This document shows, one piece after another, positions 45,217 to 55,144 of a DNA stretch of 64,000 nucleotides (positions are counted from its first letter, which is position 1; the number at the start of each line of letters is the position of its first letter). The notes below the pieces were generated by a model. The model ran no database searches, had not been told where the DNA came from, and saw only the letters and a program-made list of their open reading frames with translations. Made by a program: the position numbers and the translations under genes. This stretch comes from Cladocopium goreaui (taxonomy: Eukaryota > Sar > Dinophyceae > Suessiales > Symbiodiniaceae). The stretch spans positions 126,590 through 190,589 of the forward strand of contig CAMXCT020006578.1 in assembly GCA_947184155.2 (NCBI GenBank), read 5' to 3'.

Positions 45217-45957
45217 ATGACGTCTGTTGTGCAACTGGACGCTGCGGGTCTTCGGAAACGCTTGCTAGTGCAACATGGAGAGACAGCTCCCAAGGAATGG
45301 AGCAAGATGCAACTCCTCCTGAGGGTGACCGAGCTGGAAGGACCAGATGGCCTGACCCCAAAGAAGGCAGAAATCAGTCCCCTTCGGCTGATGGAGGTAG
45401 AGATCAACAAGGCCGCCAGAAAGAAAGCCAGCTTGGTGAACCTCATTCGCGAGCAGTTGCCGGCGAATTTGACTGGCAACGAGACCATCGAGGTCCTCAA
45501 GGTGAAGGCTCTGGATGCGGCATACCGCACTTGTGCAGCTCACCCTCAGGACTGGGTAGGATTCGGACTTCATGCCAACAAGAAGTACCACGAGGTGTAT
45601 GCCCAGGAGCCAGATTACTGTCAGTGGGTGCAGACCACTGCCAGCGAAGGGCCAACTTGCCCGAAGCTCCAACGCTTTGCAGCATGGCTGGATCAACAGG
45701 ACCCAGCAGACAGAGCCAAAGTGGCGATGGAAAGCCAGAAGGGCTACCGACGGATGTCGAAGGCCAAAGGTTCCAAGGAGGTCAACGACCAGAACATGAC
45801 AGCAAGTCCTCAACTGGACCAGCTGACTGCAGTGGTGGGAATGTTGGCGAAGGAAGTGCAGAGCCTGAAGGAGGAGAAGGAATCCCGTCGGAAGATCAAC
45901 AGTTCCGCGGACGGAGTTTCTTCGAGCGACTGGGAGACAATGACGAACCCACAGTGA
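45217..45957 (+). CDS. Retrotransposon accessory ORF (ORF3), overlapping
   Basis: 246 codons from ATG 45217. It reads as a natural protein: a basic helical N-terminus (LDAAGLRKRLLVQHG, SAP-like), a central motif VGFGLHANKKYHEVY followed by PDYCQWV and LQRFAAWL, and a C-terminal coiled coil (MLAKEVQSLKEEKES). The G-K-Y-EV...P-YC-WV pattern resembles the small motif found in some nuclease and DNA-repair proteins; the function here is unknown. The pol frame is also open across this whole ORF, but its reading there is low-complexity G/S/R/E/Q, so I take this frame as the real one. The stop codon overlaps the next ATG as TGATG. Confidence 0.7.
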   Translation: MTSVVQLDAAGLRKRLLVQHGETAPKEWSKMQLLLRVTELEGPDGLTPKKAEISPLRLMEVEINKAARKKASLVNLIREQLPANLTGNETIEVLKVKALDAAYRTCAAHPQDWVGFGLHANKKYHEVYAQEPDYCQWVQTTASEGPTCPKLQRFAAWLDQQDPADRAKVAMESQKGYRRMSKAKGSKEVNDQNMTASPQLDQLTAVVGMLAKEVQSLKEEKESRRKINSSADGVSSSDWETMTNPQ

Positions 45958-48900
45958 TGGTAGCTCGAGGAGAGGATCCTATGAGCCAAGCATGGGACTT
46001 GGAGACCAGGGAAAAGCCTCTGGATGTACATTTAGCCCGGCAGTTTGACTTTCAGGCCGAACGCCTGGTACCTGATGCTTTCCAATCGCTTGTCACACAC
46101 GGCAGAGCAGCGCTGTTCGAAGTAGCATGTGGACCAGACTCCCTGCTCACAGCAAAAATGAGGCAGCTGACCGGCCGGGACTCAAGTGCAGAAAGATTGT
46201 CCTTTTGGAATGGATATGACATGACTACGAGTCTAGGTGTCAGGGCTGTAATCAGTAAAATCGAAAAGGAAAAACCATGCCATGTGTGGCTGAGCTTGGA
46301 GTGCGGGCCGTTCTCAAAGATGCAGAATGTCAACCAGAGAACGGAGAAACAGCGAGAGGAACTGAAACAGAAACGAAACAATTGCATCAGACAGTACATC
46401 GGTGGACTGTTAGTGTACATGCACTGTTGTCAGAATGGAGTGCCAGTGACATGGGAGTGGTCGGAAACAAACGATGCATGGAGACTGCCAATGGTACAAA
46501 GGGTTTTTGGAAAATATCCCCCAAAGTTTTGTGTGGTCAAGGGTTGCAGGGTTAATTTGAGGGACTTGAAAACACGGATGCCACTGCAAAAGGGTTGGAA
46601 ACTCGCCACCACACATGACCTGCTGTCACATAACATGTCACTGCCATGCACGTGTAGGGGACCACATGCGCCATGTCAAGGACGTATGACAAGAGAATCG
46701 GCATACTACACTGATGATTTTGCTCGAAGGGTTTTCAAGACCATCCTGGAGGACATTCGAAGTCAGGACCTCCGAGCGGAGGTCACAGGACACACGGGGG
46801 TTCCGAAGGAATTTCTGGGGCAAACGAAAGGATGCTCATGTGACGTCGTGACACACCCGCGAAGTGAGCTGAGGTGCAACCTGTGTGAGATGGGCCATGA
46901 AAAGGGGGAACCTTTAAGCTTAGTGGGGATAAATAAGGGGGATAATCCCGAAGGACCTTTAACACTGGAAGAGAGAGACAAGGCCCTGAAAGACATAGCC
47001 ACCATACACAGAAACACAGGACATGGACCACTCGAACACCTGGTGCGAGCACTAGAAGCCAGGAAGACAGATCCTCGTATTGTGCAACTGGCCAGGGAAT
47101 ATCGGTGTGATGTGTGCCGGGAATGCTCCAGGCGGGTCCCAAGGCCACAGGTGTCTTTGGAGCCGTTGCCACCAAAGTGGAAAGTGTTGCAAGCTGACAA
47201 TGCATATTGGATTCATCCTCACTCCGGTGAGCGGGTCCAATTTACTCTTTTAATAGATGAAGGATGTCGGTTCAGAATTGGAAAAATCATGAGTGTAGGC
47301 AAGGGCTCAGGTGTCAAGGCAAAAGACTTGGTGAGTTTTTTTCAGGAACAATGGAAACCAGTGTTTGGAAAACCAGACAAGGTGAGGTTGGACCCGGCAG
47401 GATCTTGGAGGTCAAACGAAGTTAGCGAATACTTCGAAAATATTCATGTGGAAGTTGACGTAATCCCTGCCGAAGCACACTGGAACACAAGTCATGTAGA
47501 AAGAGCCATACAAGCCACGAAACATGTCATGTACCGCCTGGCAGCTGAGGATCCACAAATCACAGCGGCCGAGGCACTGTCAGAAGCCATCCGAGTGGAG
47601 AACGAACGAGAGGTGGTACGAGGATATTCTCCAGCACAACATGCACTAGGACGGGCACCAGACGCAGCTGGGAGGTTTTTTGAAAGTGAACATTTGGAAG
47701 TCCCCCCAGTGTTGTGTGAGAATGGGAATGGTGAATATAGGAGAAACGTAGAGCGTATGAGAAATGCAGAACAGGCCTTTTCAGAGTGGGTAGCCAATGA
47801 AAGGATCAAGAGAGCCAAGAACACCAGAACCTATCAGGTGACCAGCTATGCACCTGGCGACTTGGTTTATGTTTGGCGTGTCCAGACTAAGGGACCAGGT
47901 AGTGCCGGTCGTACCGGTGGTTTCACTGGACCAGCTCGAGTGCTGGCGCTTGAAACTCGGTTAACGGCAGAAGGGAACTATAGACCAGGGTCGGTAGTGT
48001 GGCTGGTTAGGAGTTCTAGACTGATAAAGGCTGTCCCAGAACAACTCCGAAAGGCTTCTGTCAGGGAAGAATGCATGGAAGAACTGATTAATCCCCCAAA
48101 TTTGCCATGGACGTTCACAAAACTGGCCGATGACATAGGGGTAAGACAGTATGACGATGTGACTGATGAAGTCCCAAATGTCATGGAATATGAACAAGGG
48201 GTGGATGAAGAAACAATGAGACCCTTCAAAAGAATCAGGAGCAAGAGAACAGTTCCTGAATGTCCTCCGCCAACAGAGGCGGCATCCAGCTCAGGCGGGC
48301 AAGCACAAGCGACTTTGGCAGTGAAACATCAACATGTATGGGAGGACATGCCAGAACATTTCCAAGATGAGTATGCTCAATCCTTTTGGGCGCAGGAAAC
48401 AGCAGCAGTTGAAGTGGAAATAGGTATGCCTGAGACCAAACGGGGATGGAGACATTTAGGAGATAATTTTGAATCATATCTGACATCACAAATCCGGAAA
48501 AGAGCCATTGAAGTGAACGAAAGATATTTGAATCCTGAGGAAAAACAGAAAATGACAGAGGCCAAGCAGGTGGAGATCAAGAACTTCATCAGCGCGAAAG
48601 CACTGGAAGCCATCCCAACCCATTTACAGCCTGACAAACAGACTGCAATGCGGATGAGATGGATTTTGACCTGGAAACGAGACGAGGCAGGAGGACAGAA
48701 GGCAAAGGCAAGATGTGTGATTTTGGGGTACATGGACCCACAGTACGAACACCGCCAAGTAGCTTCACCGACAATGACAAGGACCTCAAGGCAGGTCATG
48801 CTCGCCGTGTCAGCGAGCCTTGGTTTTGGAGTGTGGAAAGGGGATGTCTCAGGGGCATTCCTACAGGGACGAGAGTATCAAGGGGAGTCATTTGTGATTC

Positions 48901-50285
48901 CCACAGATGACATCTGCGATGCCATGGGCATACCTGCAGGATCAGTGACTCGGCTGAAGAAGGCCTGCTACGGTTTGGTAGATGCACCATTAGAGTGGTT
49001 CCTCACGGTGTCGGAGTTTTTGGTGTCAATTGGTTTTGAGAAATGCGTTTGTGACCCATGTTGCTTCAAGTTTGTTGAGAATGGAATACTTATTGGTTTG
49101 GTAGGAGGACATGTTGACGATTTTCTTTTTTGTGGGTTGTCAGGATGTAAAACATGGGAACGGTTGTGCCAGAAGATTCAGGAGCGATTCAAGTGGGGAA
49201 CTTGGGAAAAGGATAATTTCATTCAGTGCAGAGTGGAGATTTCAAGGTTGCCATGTGGGGGGTTTTCTCTAGGTCAAACACAGTATATCGATGATTTAAA
49301 GGAGATCCAGATCAATGCAGAAAGGCGCCGACAACCGAAGTCAGCGACGAGTGATTTGGAGAAAACCCGCCTCCGGGCGGCGCTGGGGGCATTAGCATGG
49401 AGTGCCCAACAGACATGCCCGCATATAGCAGCGGGGGTGAGTTTGTTGTTGTCACAGGTAAATAGCAGTACTATTGAGACGCTGATTGAGACAAACAAAC
49501 TGATCTACAAGACGAAATGCCAGAGGAAACACAAACTCATCATACATGGAGGCATAGGCATGCATGACACACTGATAGCAGGTTGGGCAGATGCAGCGGC
49601 ACAAAACAGAGTGGATGGAAAGAGCACACGGGGGATTTTCATAGGGATAACCTCAAAAAGTCTGCTGACCGGACAGCTATGTAAGGTGTCACCGGTGTCT
49701 TGGAGCTCGTCAAAGATTGGCAGACAATGCCGATCCCCAGGAGCAGCAGAGAGCCTAGCAGCGATAAACTGCGAGGACATCATGTACGCTGTGCGCCTTC
49801 AGTACTATGAGATGAGCGGAAACAAGGTCCATGTGCGTGACACCGAGCGACAGGTGTCCAAAGTGGCCGGGGTCTTAGTGACGGACTCAACAAATGTGTA
49901 TGATCGGATGAAGACGGAAATCTATGTTCCAAAAGGACCTGAAAATCGAGTTGCATTGGAAATGCTAGGACTCAAAGAAGCACTAGTGAATACAAAACTG
50001 CCAGTTCGATGGGTAAACAGTGATGCTCAGCTTGCAAACTCCATGACGAAGGACCATGAACATCACCAGATTCAGCGTTTCTATCATCTAGGTCAGTGTT
50101 GGAAAATTGTAGATGACCCCAAGATGATGTCCGCCAAGAACCGAAAGAAACAAGGATTAGACCCATTAGATGAGAAGGAGAACAATCAACCAGTGGCCAG
50201 AAACTTCCAAGACGTGGAAAATCTGCGGGGTCCCGGGGATGTTGGTTTATCAAGTTCGCACCCAACTGACTTGGCACTCACTTAG
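45957..50285 (+). CDS. Retrotransposon pol: methyltransferase-like, integrase, RT, RNase H
   Basis: 1442 codons from ATG 45957; the frame is open from 44790, but the part before 45957 looks non-coding. Residues 54-260 resemble a Rossmann methyltransferase of the cytosine-5 type: FEVACGPDSLLT (cofactor loop), WLSLECGPFSKMQN (like the catalytic P-C loop), VTWEWSETNDAW, and a C-x-H-x2-C-x-G region. Residues 350-390 carry the integrase zinc site (H-x4-H, C-x2-C); the catalytic acids are likely D414 (LQADNA), D479 (RLDPAGSW) and E515 (SHVERA). RT: GDVSGAFLQG (962-971) and HVDD (1052-1055, usually YVDD). RNase H: AGWADAAAQNR, then AAESLAA, VTDSTNVYD and RWVNSDAQLANSMTK. The last 15 codons run into the 3' LTR. 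Confidence 0.9.
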   Translation: MVARGEDPMSQAWDLETREKPLDVHLARQFDFQAERLVPDAFQSLVTHGRAALFEVACGPDSLLTAKMRQLTGRDSSAERLSFWNGYDMTTSLGVRAVISKIEKEKPCHVWLSLECGPFSKMQNVNQRTEKQREELKQKRNNCIRQYIGGLLVYMHCCQNGVPVTWEWSETNDAWRLPMVQRVFGKYPPKFCVVKGCRVNLRDLKTRMPLQKGWKLATTHDLLSHNMSLPCTCRGPHAPCQGRMTRESAYYTDDFARRVFKTILEDIRSQDLRAEVTGHTGVPKEFLGQTKGCSCDVVTHPRSELRCNLCEMGHEKGEPLSLVGINKGDNPEGPLTLEERDKALKDIATIHRNTGHGPLEHLVRALEARKTDPRIVQLAREYRCDVCRECSRRVPRPQVSLEPLPPKWKVLQADNAYWIHPHSGERVQFTLLIDEGCRFRIGKIMSVGKGSGVKAKDLVSFFQEQWKPVFGKPDKVRLDPAGSWRSNEVSEYFENIHVEVDVIPAEAHWNTSHVERAIQATKHVMYRLAAEDPQITAAEALSEAIRVENEREVVRGYSPAQHALGRAPDAAGRFFESEHLEVPPVLCENGNGEYRRNVERMRNAEQAFSEWVANERIKRAKNTRTYQVTSYAPGDLVYVWRVQTKGPGSAGRTGGFTGPARVLALETRLTAEGNYRPGSVVWLVRSSRLIKAVPEQLRKASVREECMEELINPPNLPWTFTKLADDIGVRQYDDVTDEVPNVMEYEQGVDEETMRPFKRIRSKRTVPECPPPTEAASSSGGQAQATLAVKHQHVWEDMPEHFQDEYAQSFWAQETAAVEVEIGMPETKRGWRHLGDNFESYLTSQIRKRAIEVNERYLNPEEKQKMTEAKQVEIKNFISAKALEAIPTHLQPDKQTAMRMRWILTWKRDEAGGQKAKARCVILGYMDPQYEHRQVASPTMTRTSRQVMLAVSASLGFGVWKGDVSGAFLQGREYQGESFVIPTDDICDAMGIPAGSVTRLKKACYGLVDAPLEWFLTVSEFLVSIGFEKCVCDPCCFKFVENGILIGLVGGHVDDFLFCGLSGCKTWERLCQKIQERFKWGTWEKDNFIQCRVEISRLPCGGFSLGQTQYIDDLKEIQINAERRRQPKSATSDLEKTRLRAALGALAWSAQQTCPHIAAGVSLLLSQVNSSTIETLIETNKLIYKTKCQRKHKLIIHGGIGMHDTLIAGWADAAAQNRVDGKSTRGIFIGITSKSLLTGQLCKVSPVSWSSSKIGRQCRSPGAAESLAAINCEDIMYAVRLQYYEMSGNKVHVRDTERQVSKVAGVLVTDSTNVYDRMKTEIYVPKGPENRVALEMLGLKEALVNTKLPVRWVNSDAQLANSMTKDHEHHQIQRFYHLGQCWKIVDDPKMMSAKNRKKQGLDPLDEKENNQPVARNFQDVENLRGPGDVGLSSSHPTDLALT

Positions 50286-50487
50286 TGACATCATGCAGTA
50301 CTTTGGATCAAAAGGAGATAGAGCCTCTCGGACGCACTCATTAGACCTAGGGTTGATTGCTTAGCCATCATAGTGGACTTCGAGTGTGGAGGGGAAACTT
50401 CTACGGTTCCAAGACTTGAAAGGGAAAAACGCCGGCTTGTAAGCCAGCAACGGGTTGATACCCCAAAGGAAGAAGGCGCTACCTGCA
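50240..50487 (+). repeat. 3' LTR
   Basis: 248 bp, identical to the 5' LTR except position 50477. The purine-rich GGGGTCCCGGGGA just before it (50227-50239) is the best candidate for the polypurine tract, though it is interrupted by TCCC. Confidence 0.95.
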
Positions 50488-50492
50488 TATAT
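50488..50492. repeat. Target-site duplication, right (TATAT)
   Basis: Matches 42462-42466. The right flank continues as a TATATA run and then the right part of a family B element (about 50545-50605), so the LTR element may have landed in or next to that element. Confidence 0.8.
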
Positions 50493-50902
50493 TATATATA
50501 TATATATCATAAATATATTTTGTATATATATATATAATATATATGGGAATAATAATACCAATTGACTGTCATATTCTTCAGAAGGGTTTTTCAAGCACCA
50601 ACCAGATTGAGATTTTTGGGTTTACCACGGGCCAGGCCGGCGGCGGTCGAGAATTCTGCTGGGGAAGGTGGGATGGGCTGGAGATGGGGTTGAAAAAGTG
50701 TTTGGTGTTTTTCATGATGGTTTATGAATGTTTATGAATGTTTATGAATGTTTATGGTGGTTTATGATTTGTGATGGTTAGATTTTTTTGGGTGGTTTAT
50801 GATGGTTGAGTCACTGACTATTAAGTGAACTTGGTGTATGACGGATGAGTTTATTGTATATAAACCTAAAAAGTCAACTTTGGCTGAGGGGCGCATCACA
50901 TT

Positions 50903-51006
50903 TACCCTCTGGTAATTTAACATAGCTATGGAAAATCACAATTTTTAATGGGAAAATCCACTATAAATAGCCATTTTCAATAGCTATGTTAAATTACCAG
51001 AGGGTA
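50903..51006. mobile_element. Family A inverted-repeat element
   Basis: TACCCTCTGGTAATTTAACA to TGTTAAATTACCAGAGGGTA, 104 bp, perfect 20-bp arms. Confidence 0.9.
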
Positions 51007-51505
51007 GAGGTTGTGACGGAAAACGTGGTGCAGTTGGAAATTCGCCGTGTGAGGAGACTCACCCAGATTTTGGGGAAAAAAATAGCAACGGGAGTGGCGA
51101 CTGAAGCAAGAAATGCTGCGAGAACTAAGCCCAAACTGGGAAGGAACCAACACAGGCTGAGGCTTGAAAGTCTACTCAGTCTACTCATTTGATTGGTGGT
51201 TTTTTACATGCGCCAGTCCAAGGTTACTATACGGTTTTTTGTGGGCGATTTTCAACCCATCCAGATCTTTAGGATTTTTACAGATATCAAAAGTGGGTTG
51301 GTTCGCATACCTTTTCACAAATCAATCAATCCCATCCCCCCAATATTTTATAGCCCCGGTACCCCCCGTTAGTCTTCGTGTCGAATCTATTCATTTTAAG
51401 CGGTCACAATTTTGCGAAAATTCTTCCTGAGGGAAGTGATGACATCCGGGGAAGTGATTTTACTAGATACTACTTACTACACTACTTCAAGACAATTCCT
51501 TAAAT

Positions 51506-51616
51506 CTGGATAAATTATAACGACCTCACTGCGACCTCACTATAATCATAGTTGGTAAGGGGAATCATCCCCACATGGCCTTAATTCAGGCTAGTGAATT
51601 ATTATAATTTACCCAG
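51506..51616. mobile_element. Family D inverted-repeat element
   Basis: CTGGATAAATTATAACGACC to AATTATTATAATTTACCCAG, 111 bp, with CGACCTCACTG present twice. Confidence 0.82.
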
Positions 51617-52172
51617 TTAAATGGGTTACTCAAAACCCTGTACCACCACGTGGTGAACATCAATATGGATGTTCATCCCCCAAAGACTTTAATGACATAT
51701 TGTTGGTTTTGATCGAGCCTTTTGTTATTCACCACTTTTTTTTTACTATGATGAACCATTGTTGACCATTGTAGACCACCATTAACATCCGGTAACATCC
51801 ATTAACTATCGCAACTTGGCGTCATTTGCAAACATTCACCATTACTACAGTCATTATTAAGTAGATGAATCAATACCAGTAAAACCGATCATCATTATCA
51901 TTGTCAATTTACAATTATATATATCCTATATCAACAATATACAAGTATGTGTTTTTTTTGTTTTATGTTTTTTTCTCCGATATTTACCATTGGTTTCTCT
52001 TGGGGTTTACCATTGGTTTCCCCAGGTGTTGGCTGTGGCTGTTTGGGCCACGGTGACGCCCTCTCTGAACTTCGCGGGCGCTGTGTCAAGATGGCAGGCA
52101 ATCGGTTCCATGGGAAAGAAAATATGCTAAAAGAATGATGAAACCACACATATTTGGATCTTTTGACAAAAA

Positions 52173-52282
52173 CTGCTTGGTGGTTTGGAACATGAATGGA
52201 TTATGACTTTCCATATATTGGGAATAATAATCCCAACTGACGAGCTCATATTTTTCAGAGGGGTAGGTATACCACCAACCAG
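52173..52282. mobile_element. Family B inverted-repeat element
   Basis: CTGCTTGGTGGTTTGGAAC to ATACCACCAACCAG, 110 bp. Confidence 0.85.
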
Positions 52283-52968
52283 TGATTATCATGGGGATGT
52301 AATTTTGGATATGGGATATAAATCCAGGTTTGGGAATGCCTTACCCTCTGGTAAACTGTTACATAACGAACTGGAAAGATCCACCATTTTGGGAAAATTC
52401 ACGATTTCTGTGGTAAAAATTGTGAGATAACCTTGTTTTTCAGACCTTTCCCGCGTTAAAAGCTCTGGGGTTTATGAGGTTTCCGTATCCAGAGCAGCAG
52501 ACGGACGTCATCACCCTACCCACCGGAGTAGGGTCGCAACGATCTTCCCTTTTTTGGAACGTTGAGCGACGGCAACAAGTCTAGAATTTGAGTCATGACT
52601 TGAGGCCCATAGAAAGCGGTTGCGGAGGTTTTTTAAGTATTCTCCAAGTCTTGGAACAGGGATAATTCGATAATACAATCAGAATAACTGTTTTGATTGA
52701 AAATATGTTTCTAGAATCCACAAAATTATGCAATCATAATGATGGAATTAATGATTGGGTCATAGCTAGGAACCTCTCAGCTAGATCAAATAGAAAGAAC
52801 AAATGTAGTAATCATTCTGCAGCCCGTTTATGACCATTCAATGTTTGCTTAACCCCCCCTTTCATTTTTTTTGGATTAAACCGATCAGATTAAACCTGAT
52901 TGTTTTGGTTGTTAGTCTCACAGAATTGGATGATGGGAACATTTTAAGCGGAAACCCCTAAACATATT

Positions 52969-53085
52969 CTGATTGGTGGTTTGGAACATGAATTCTATTT
53001 TTCCATTCAGTTGGGAATGTCATCATCCCAACTGACTTTCAGTCCATCATTTTTCAGAGGGGTAGGTGGCTCAACCACCAACCAG
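52969..53085. mobile_element. Family B inverted-repeat element
   Basis: CTGATTGGTGGTTTGGAAC to CAACCACCAACCAG, 117 bp, followed by TTAACCATCATTAACCAC units. Confidence 0.85.
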
Positions 53086-53249
53086 CCATAATGAACCAAG
53101 GATTAACCATCATTAACCACTGTTAACCACTATTAACCACCATGAAATTTAACTGGAAACCCCTATATCTTTGGTAAAAACCTGTAAAACCACCATGGTA
53201 AAACCGGTGATCCATTGATCCCAATCAATCCATTGATCCCGTGGCGCAG

Positions 53250-53306
53250 GTGGCGTGTCCGTTCGGCCGCGGTCGCATGGCCCTGGAGGCCTACTCCGAC
53301 ATGAAG
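53250..53306 (+). CDS. SAP/Tudor gene, exon 1 of those found
   Basis: Acceptor CCGTGGCGCAG, 19 codons (VACPFGRGRMALEAYSDMK), GC donor AAG|GCCTGG. Its end (SDMK) joins in phase 0 to VGELKALL of the next exon and supplies the first residues of a SAP domain. SAP domains bind DNA, often AT-rich scaffold-type DNA. The 5' end of the gene was not found. Confidence 0.62.
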
Positions 53307-53600
53307 GCCTGGTTTTTCGTCCGGAGAAGGTCACTCGGAATGCGGGTGACGTCCAGATATGGATCTTAGGCAGAATTATATGTGTATATATGGTATATTA
53401 TTGGATTGTTATAATCCCTAATGTTTTTTTTTTAGGGATGATAATGGGATCATAGTGGTTAATAGTGGATAATGATAGTTAATATATATATATATTATTA
53501 ATTCTTACGTATACTTGGTATATCTATTATTACAGTGGTTAATGGTGGATAATGGTGGTTAATGATGGTTAATGGTGGTTAATAATGGTCAATGAGATAT

Positions 53601-53705
53601 CTGGTTGGTGGTTTCAAACATTTGGATTATTTTCCATAATATAAGGGATGTCATCCTTCCCATTGACGAACTCATATTTTTCAAGATGGTTAAACCACCA
53701 ACCAG
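53601..53705. mobile_element. Family B inverted-repeat element
   Basis: CTGGTTGGTGGTTTCAAAC to AAACCACCAACCAG, 105 bp. Confidence 0.85.
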
Positions 53706-54268
53706 ATTATATGTGTATATATCTAGTATGAATTCTTATTAGGTATACTTGTATATAGTTGGCCATGGCACATCCATATTCTTACTGGTTAAACCTCTCT
53801 TGCTGATTAATTCACTACCCTTTTCTTGGTTGATTCATCGATGTTTCTTTGTTAAATCCAATCAATAATCATTTTAGACAAACAAAACCATTTTGACCCA
53901 TCAACTTATTTTGATCTTGCTTTTTCTTGGTTAAATCCAATCATTTATACATGCTGGCGCCATGCTGGCGCCATGCTGGCGCCATGTGGTGCCATTTAAA
54001 TCTCAGTTCGTTAAGTCGGTAAACATCACTTCAATTTCACTTGGCTTTATGATACATATGGGTGTGTCTGAAAATAGTGTACCCCATTGTACCCAATGGT
54101 TAATGATCATTATCCCTATTAAATGGCTATTTCATTGGGAATATACCCTATTTTCAGACAAACCCATATATCAAACTAGTCTGCTTGGTGGTGACTGGAA
54201 GATGTTTTAATCCATATTAATCCCCATTAATCCACTATTAATCCTCATTAATCCCCATTAATCATCAT

Positions 54269-54392
54269 CTGCTTGGTGGTGACTGGAAGATGTTTTATGA
54301 CTTTCCATTCAGTTGGGAATGGAAGGAAAATCATCCCAACTGGCGAACTCACTCCATGATTTTTCAGAGGGATTGGCTCAACCACCAAGCAG
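54269..54392. mobile_element. Family B element, CTGCTT variant
   Basis: CTGCTTGGTGGTGACTGG to CAACCACCAAGCAG. Both ends carry the same G-to-C change, so the inverted repeat is kept. A solo copy of this left end lies 87 bp upstream (54182-54210). Confidence 0.82.
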
Positions 54393-54749
54393 CCATAATC
54401 CACCAATTATTAACCATCATTAACCACTATTAACCACTATTAATCATTACTAATCACTATTTTCCTATGGTTTTCCTATGGTTTTCATATCATCAGTTCC
54501 TAACGAGTCATGGAATTAAGCACTATTAACCATAATTAAGTTCATGGAATTTATAAACCAACAGCTGGGATTGCACCACCTTATACCTCCATGAAGCTGA
54601 GACTTCACCAAAAGCCATTCTGAGGAATTCCCCCCATCATGGTCTGCAACAATAATGGAATTGATACATCCTTAAGATTGACCTCATGATTTTTCCATCG
54701 ATTTTCCATACGTTTTTTTCAACTTTTGGCCATGCCCTCCTGTAAACGT

Positions 54750-54750
<1 letters not shown>

Positions 54751-54782
<32 letters not shown>

Positions 54783-54864
54783 AAAATCCACCATTTTCTA
54801 GCTGGGTAAATCCACTAGTTCGACTGGGCCATTTTCAATAGCTATGTTAAATTACCAGAGGGTA
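54751..54864. mobile_element. Family A inverted-repeat element
   Basis: TACCCTCTGGTAAACTAACA to TGTTAAATTACCAGAGGGTA, 114 bp. Confidence 0.87.
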
Positions 54865-55087
54865 CATTGATTTGGAAAAGCCATCGATTTAAGTACATAG
54901 CTGGTTTTTGTTTCCATACGGTCCATACGTTTTTCCATGTCCAATGCGTTTTTCCCATTTTCCCAATGGTTGTTGTTTTCCCATGATTTGTTTTCCAATG
55001 GTTTTCCGTCCATTTTTTCCAAGTGTTTGGTCCCATTCAAAGCCGTGCTTTCACGGTCAACTGCGGTGCTACCGTGGCAATCGCCAG

Positions 55088-55144
55088 GTCGGGGAGCTGA
55101 AAGCTTTGCTAAAGGAGCGAGGCCTGAAAGTCGGCGGCCTCAAG
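55088..55144 (+). CDS. SAP/Tudor gene, exon 2 (SAP core)
   Basis: Acceptor GGCAATCGCCAG, 19 codons (VGELKALLKERGLKVGGLK), GC donor AAG|GCGAGA. This is helix 1 and the GLKVGGLK turn of a SAP domain. If the frame is read on past the donor it gives RVLSKIS, a worse SAP helix 2 than the one supplied by exon 3, which supports the GC donor. Confidence 0.75.

Larger units (their letters stand above)
42467..50487 (+). mobile_element. Complete Copia-type LTR retrotransposon
   Basis: An 8021-bp element with 248-bp LTRs (TGTTGG...CTGCA), a PBS, gag-like and protease ORFs, an accessory ORF, and a pol ORF in the order integrase, RT, RNase H, which is the Copia (Ty1) order. The two LTRs differ at one of 248 bases, so it inserted recently. 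It sits between the recognised exon chains, in the same orientation as the exons. Unusual parts: a methyltransferase-like domain before the integrase, an overlapping accessory ORF, and two in-frame UAG codons after the protease. Confidence 0.95.
50493..53249 (+). other. Non-coding stretch between the LTR element and the SAP/Tudor gene
   Basis: Holds a B right part (50545-50605), TTTATGAATG units (50727-50755), A (50903-51006), D (51506-51616), B (52173-52282), a left A part (52342-52400) and B (52969-53085). Unplaced coding-like patches are 51024-51150 (QLEIRRVRRLTQILG), 52026-52090 after CCCCAG, and 52453-52590 after TTTTTCAG (TFPALKALGFMRFPYPEQQ). They could be further exons. Confidence 0.4.
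53307..55087 (+). other. Intron of SAP/Tudor gene
   Basis: Starts with GC (GCCTGG). Holds GGTTAATAGTGG units (53455-53595), B (53601-53705), three CATGCTGGCGC units (53950-53985), a solo B left end (54182), B (54269-54392) with TTAACCACTA and CCTATGGTTTT units, and A (54751-54864). Confidence 0.55.

Noticed and set aside
45600..45957. Reading the 1811-codon frame from 44850 as one pol protein
   Set aside because: Its first 369 codons are low-complexity and overlap a better protein-like frame (ORF3); the TGATG overlap gives a natural pol start at 45957.
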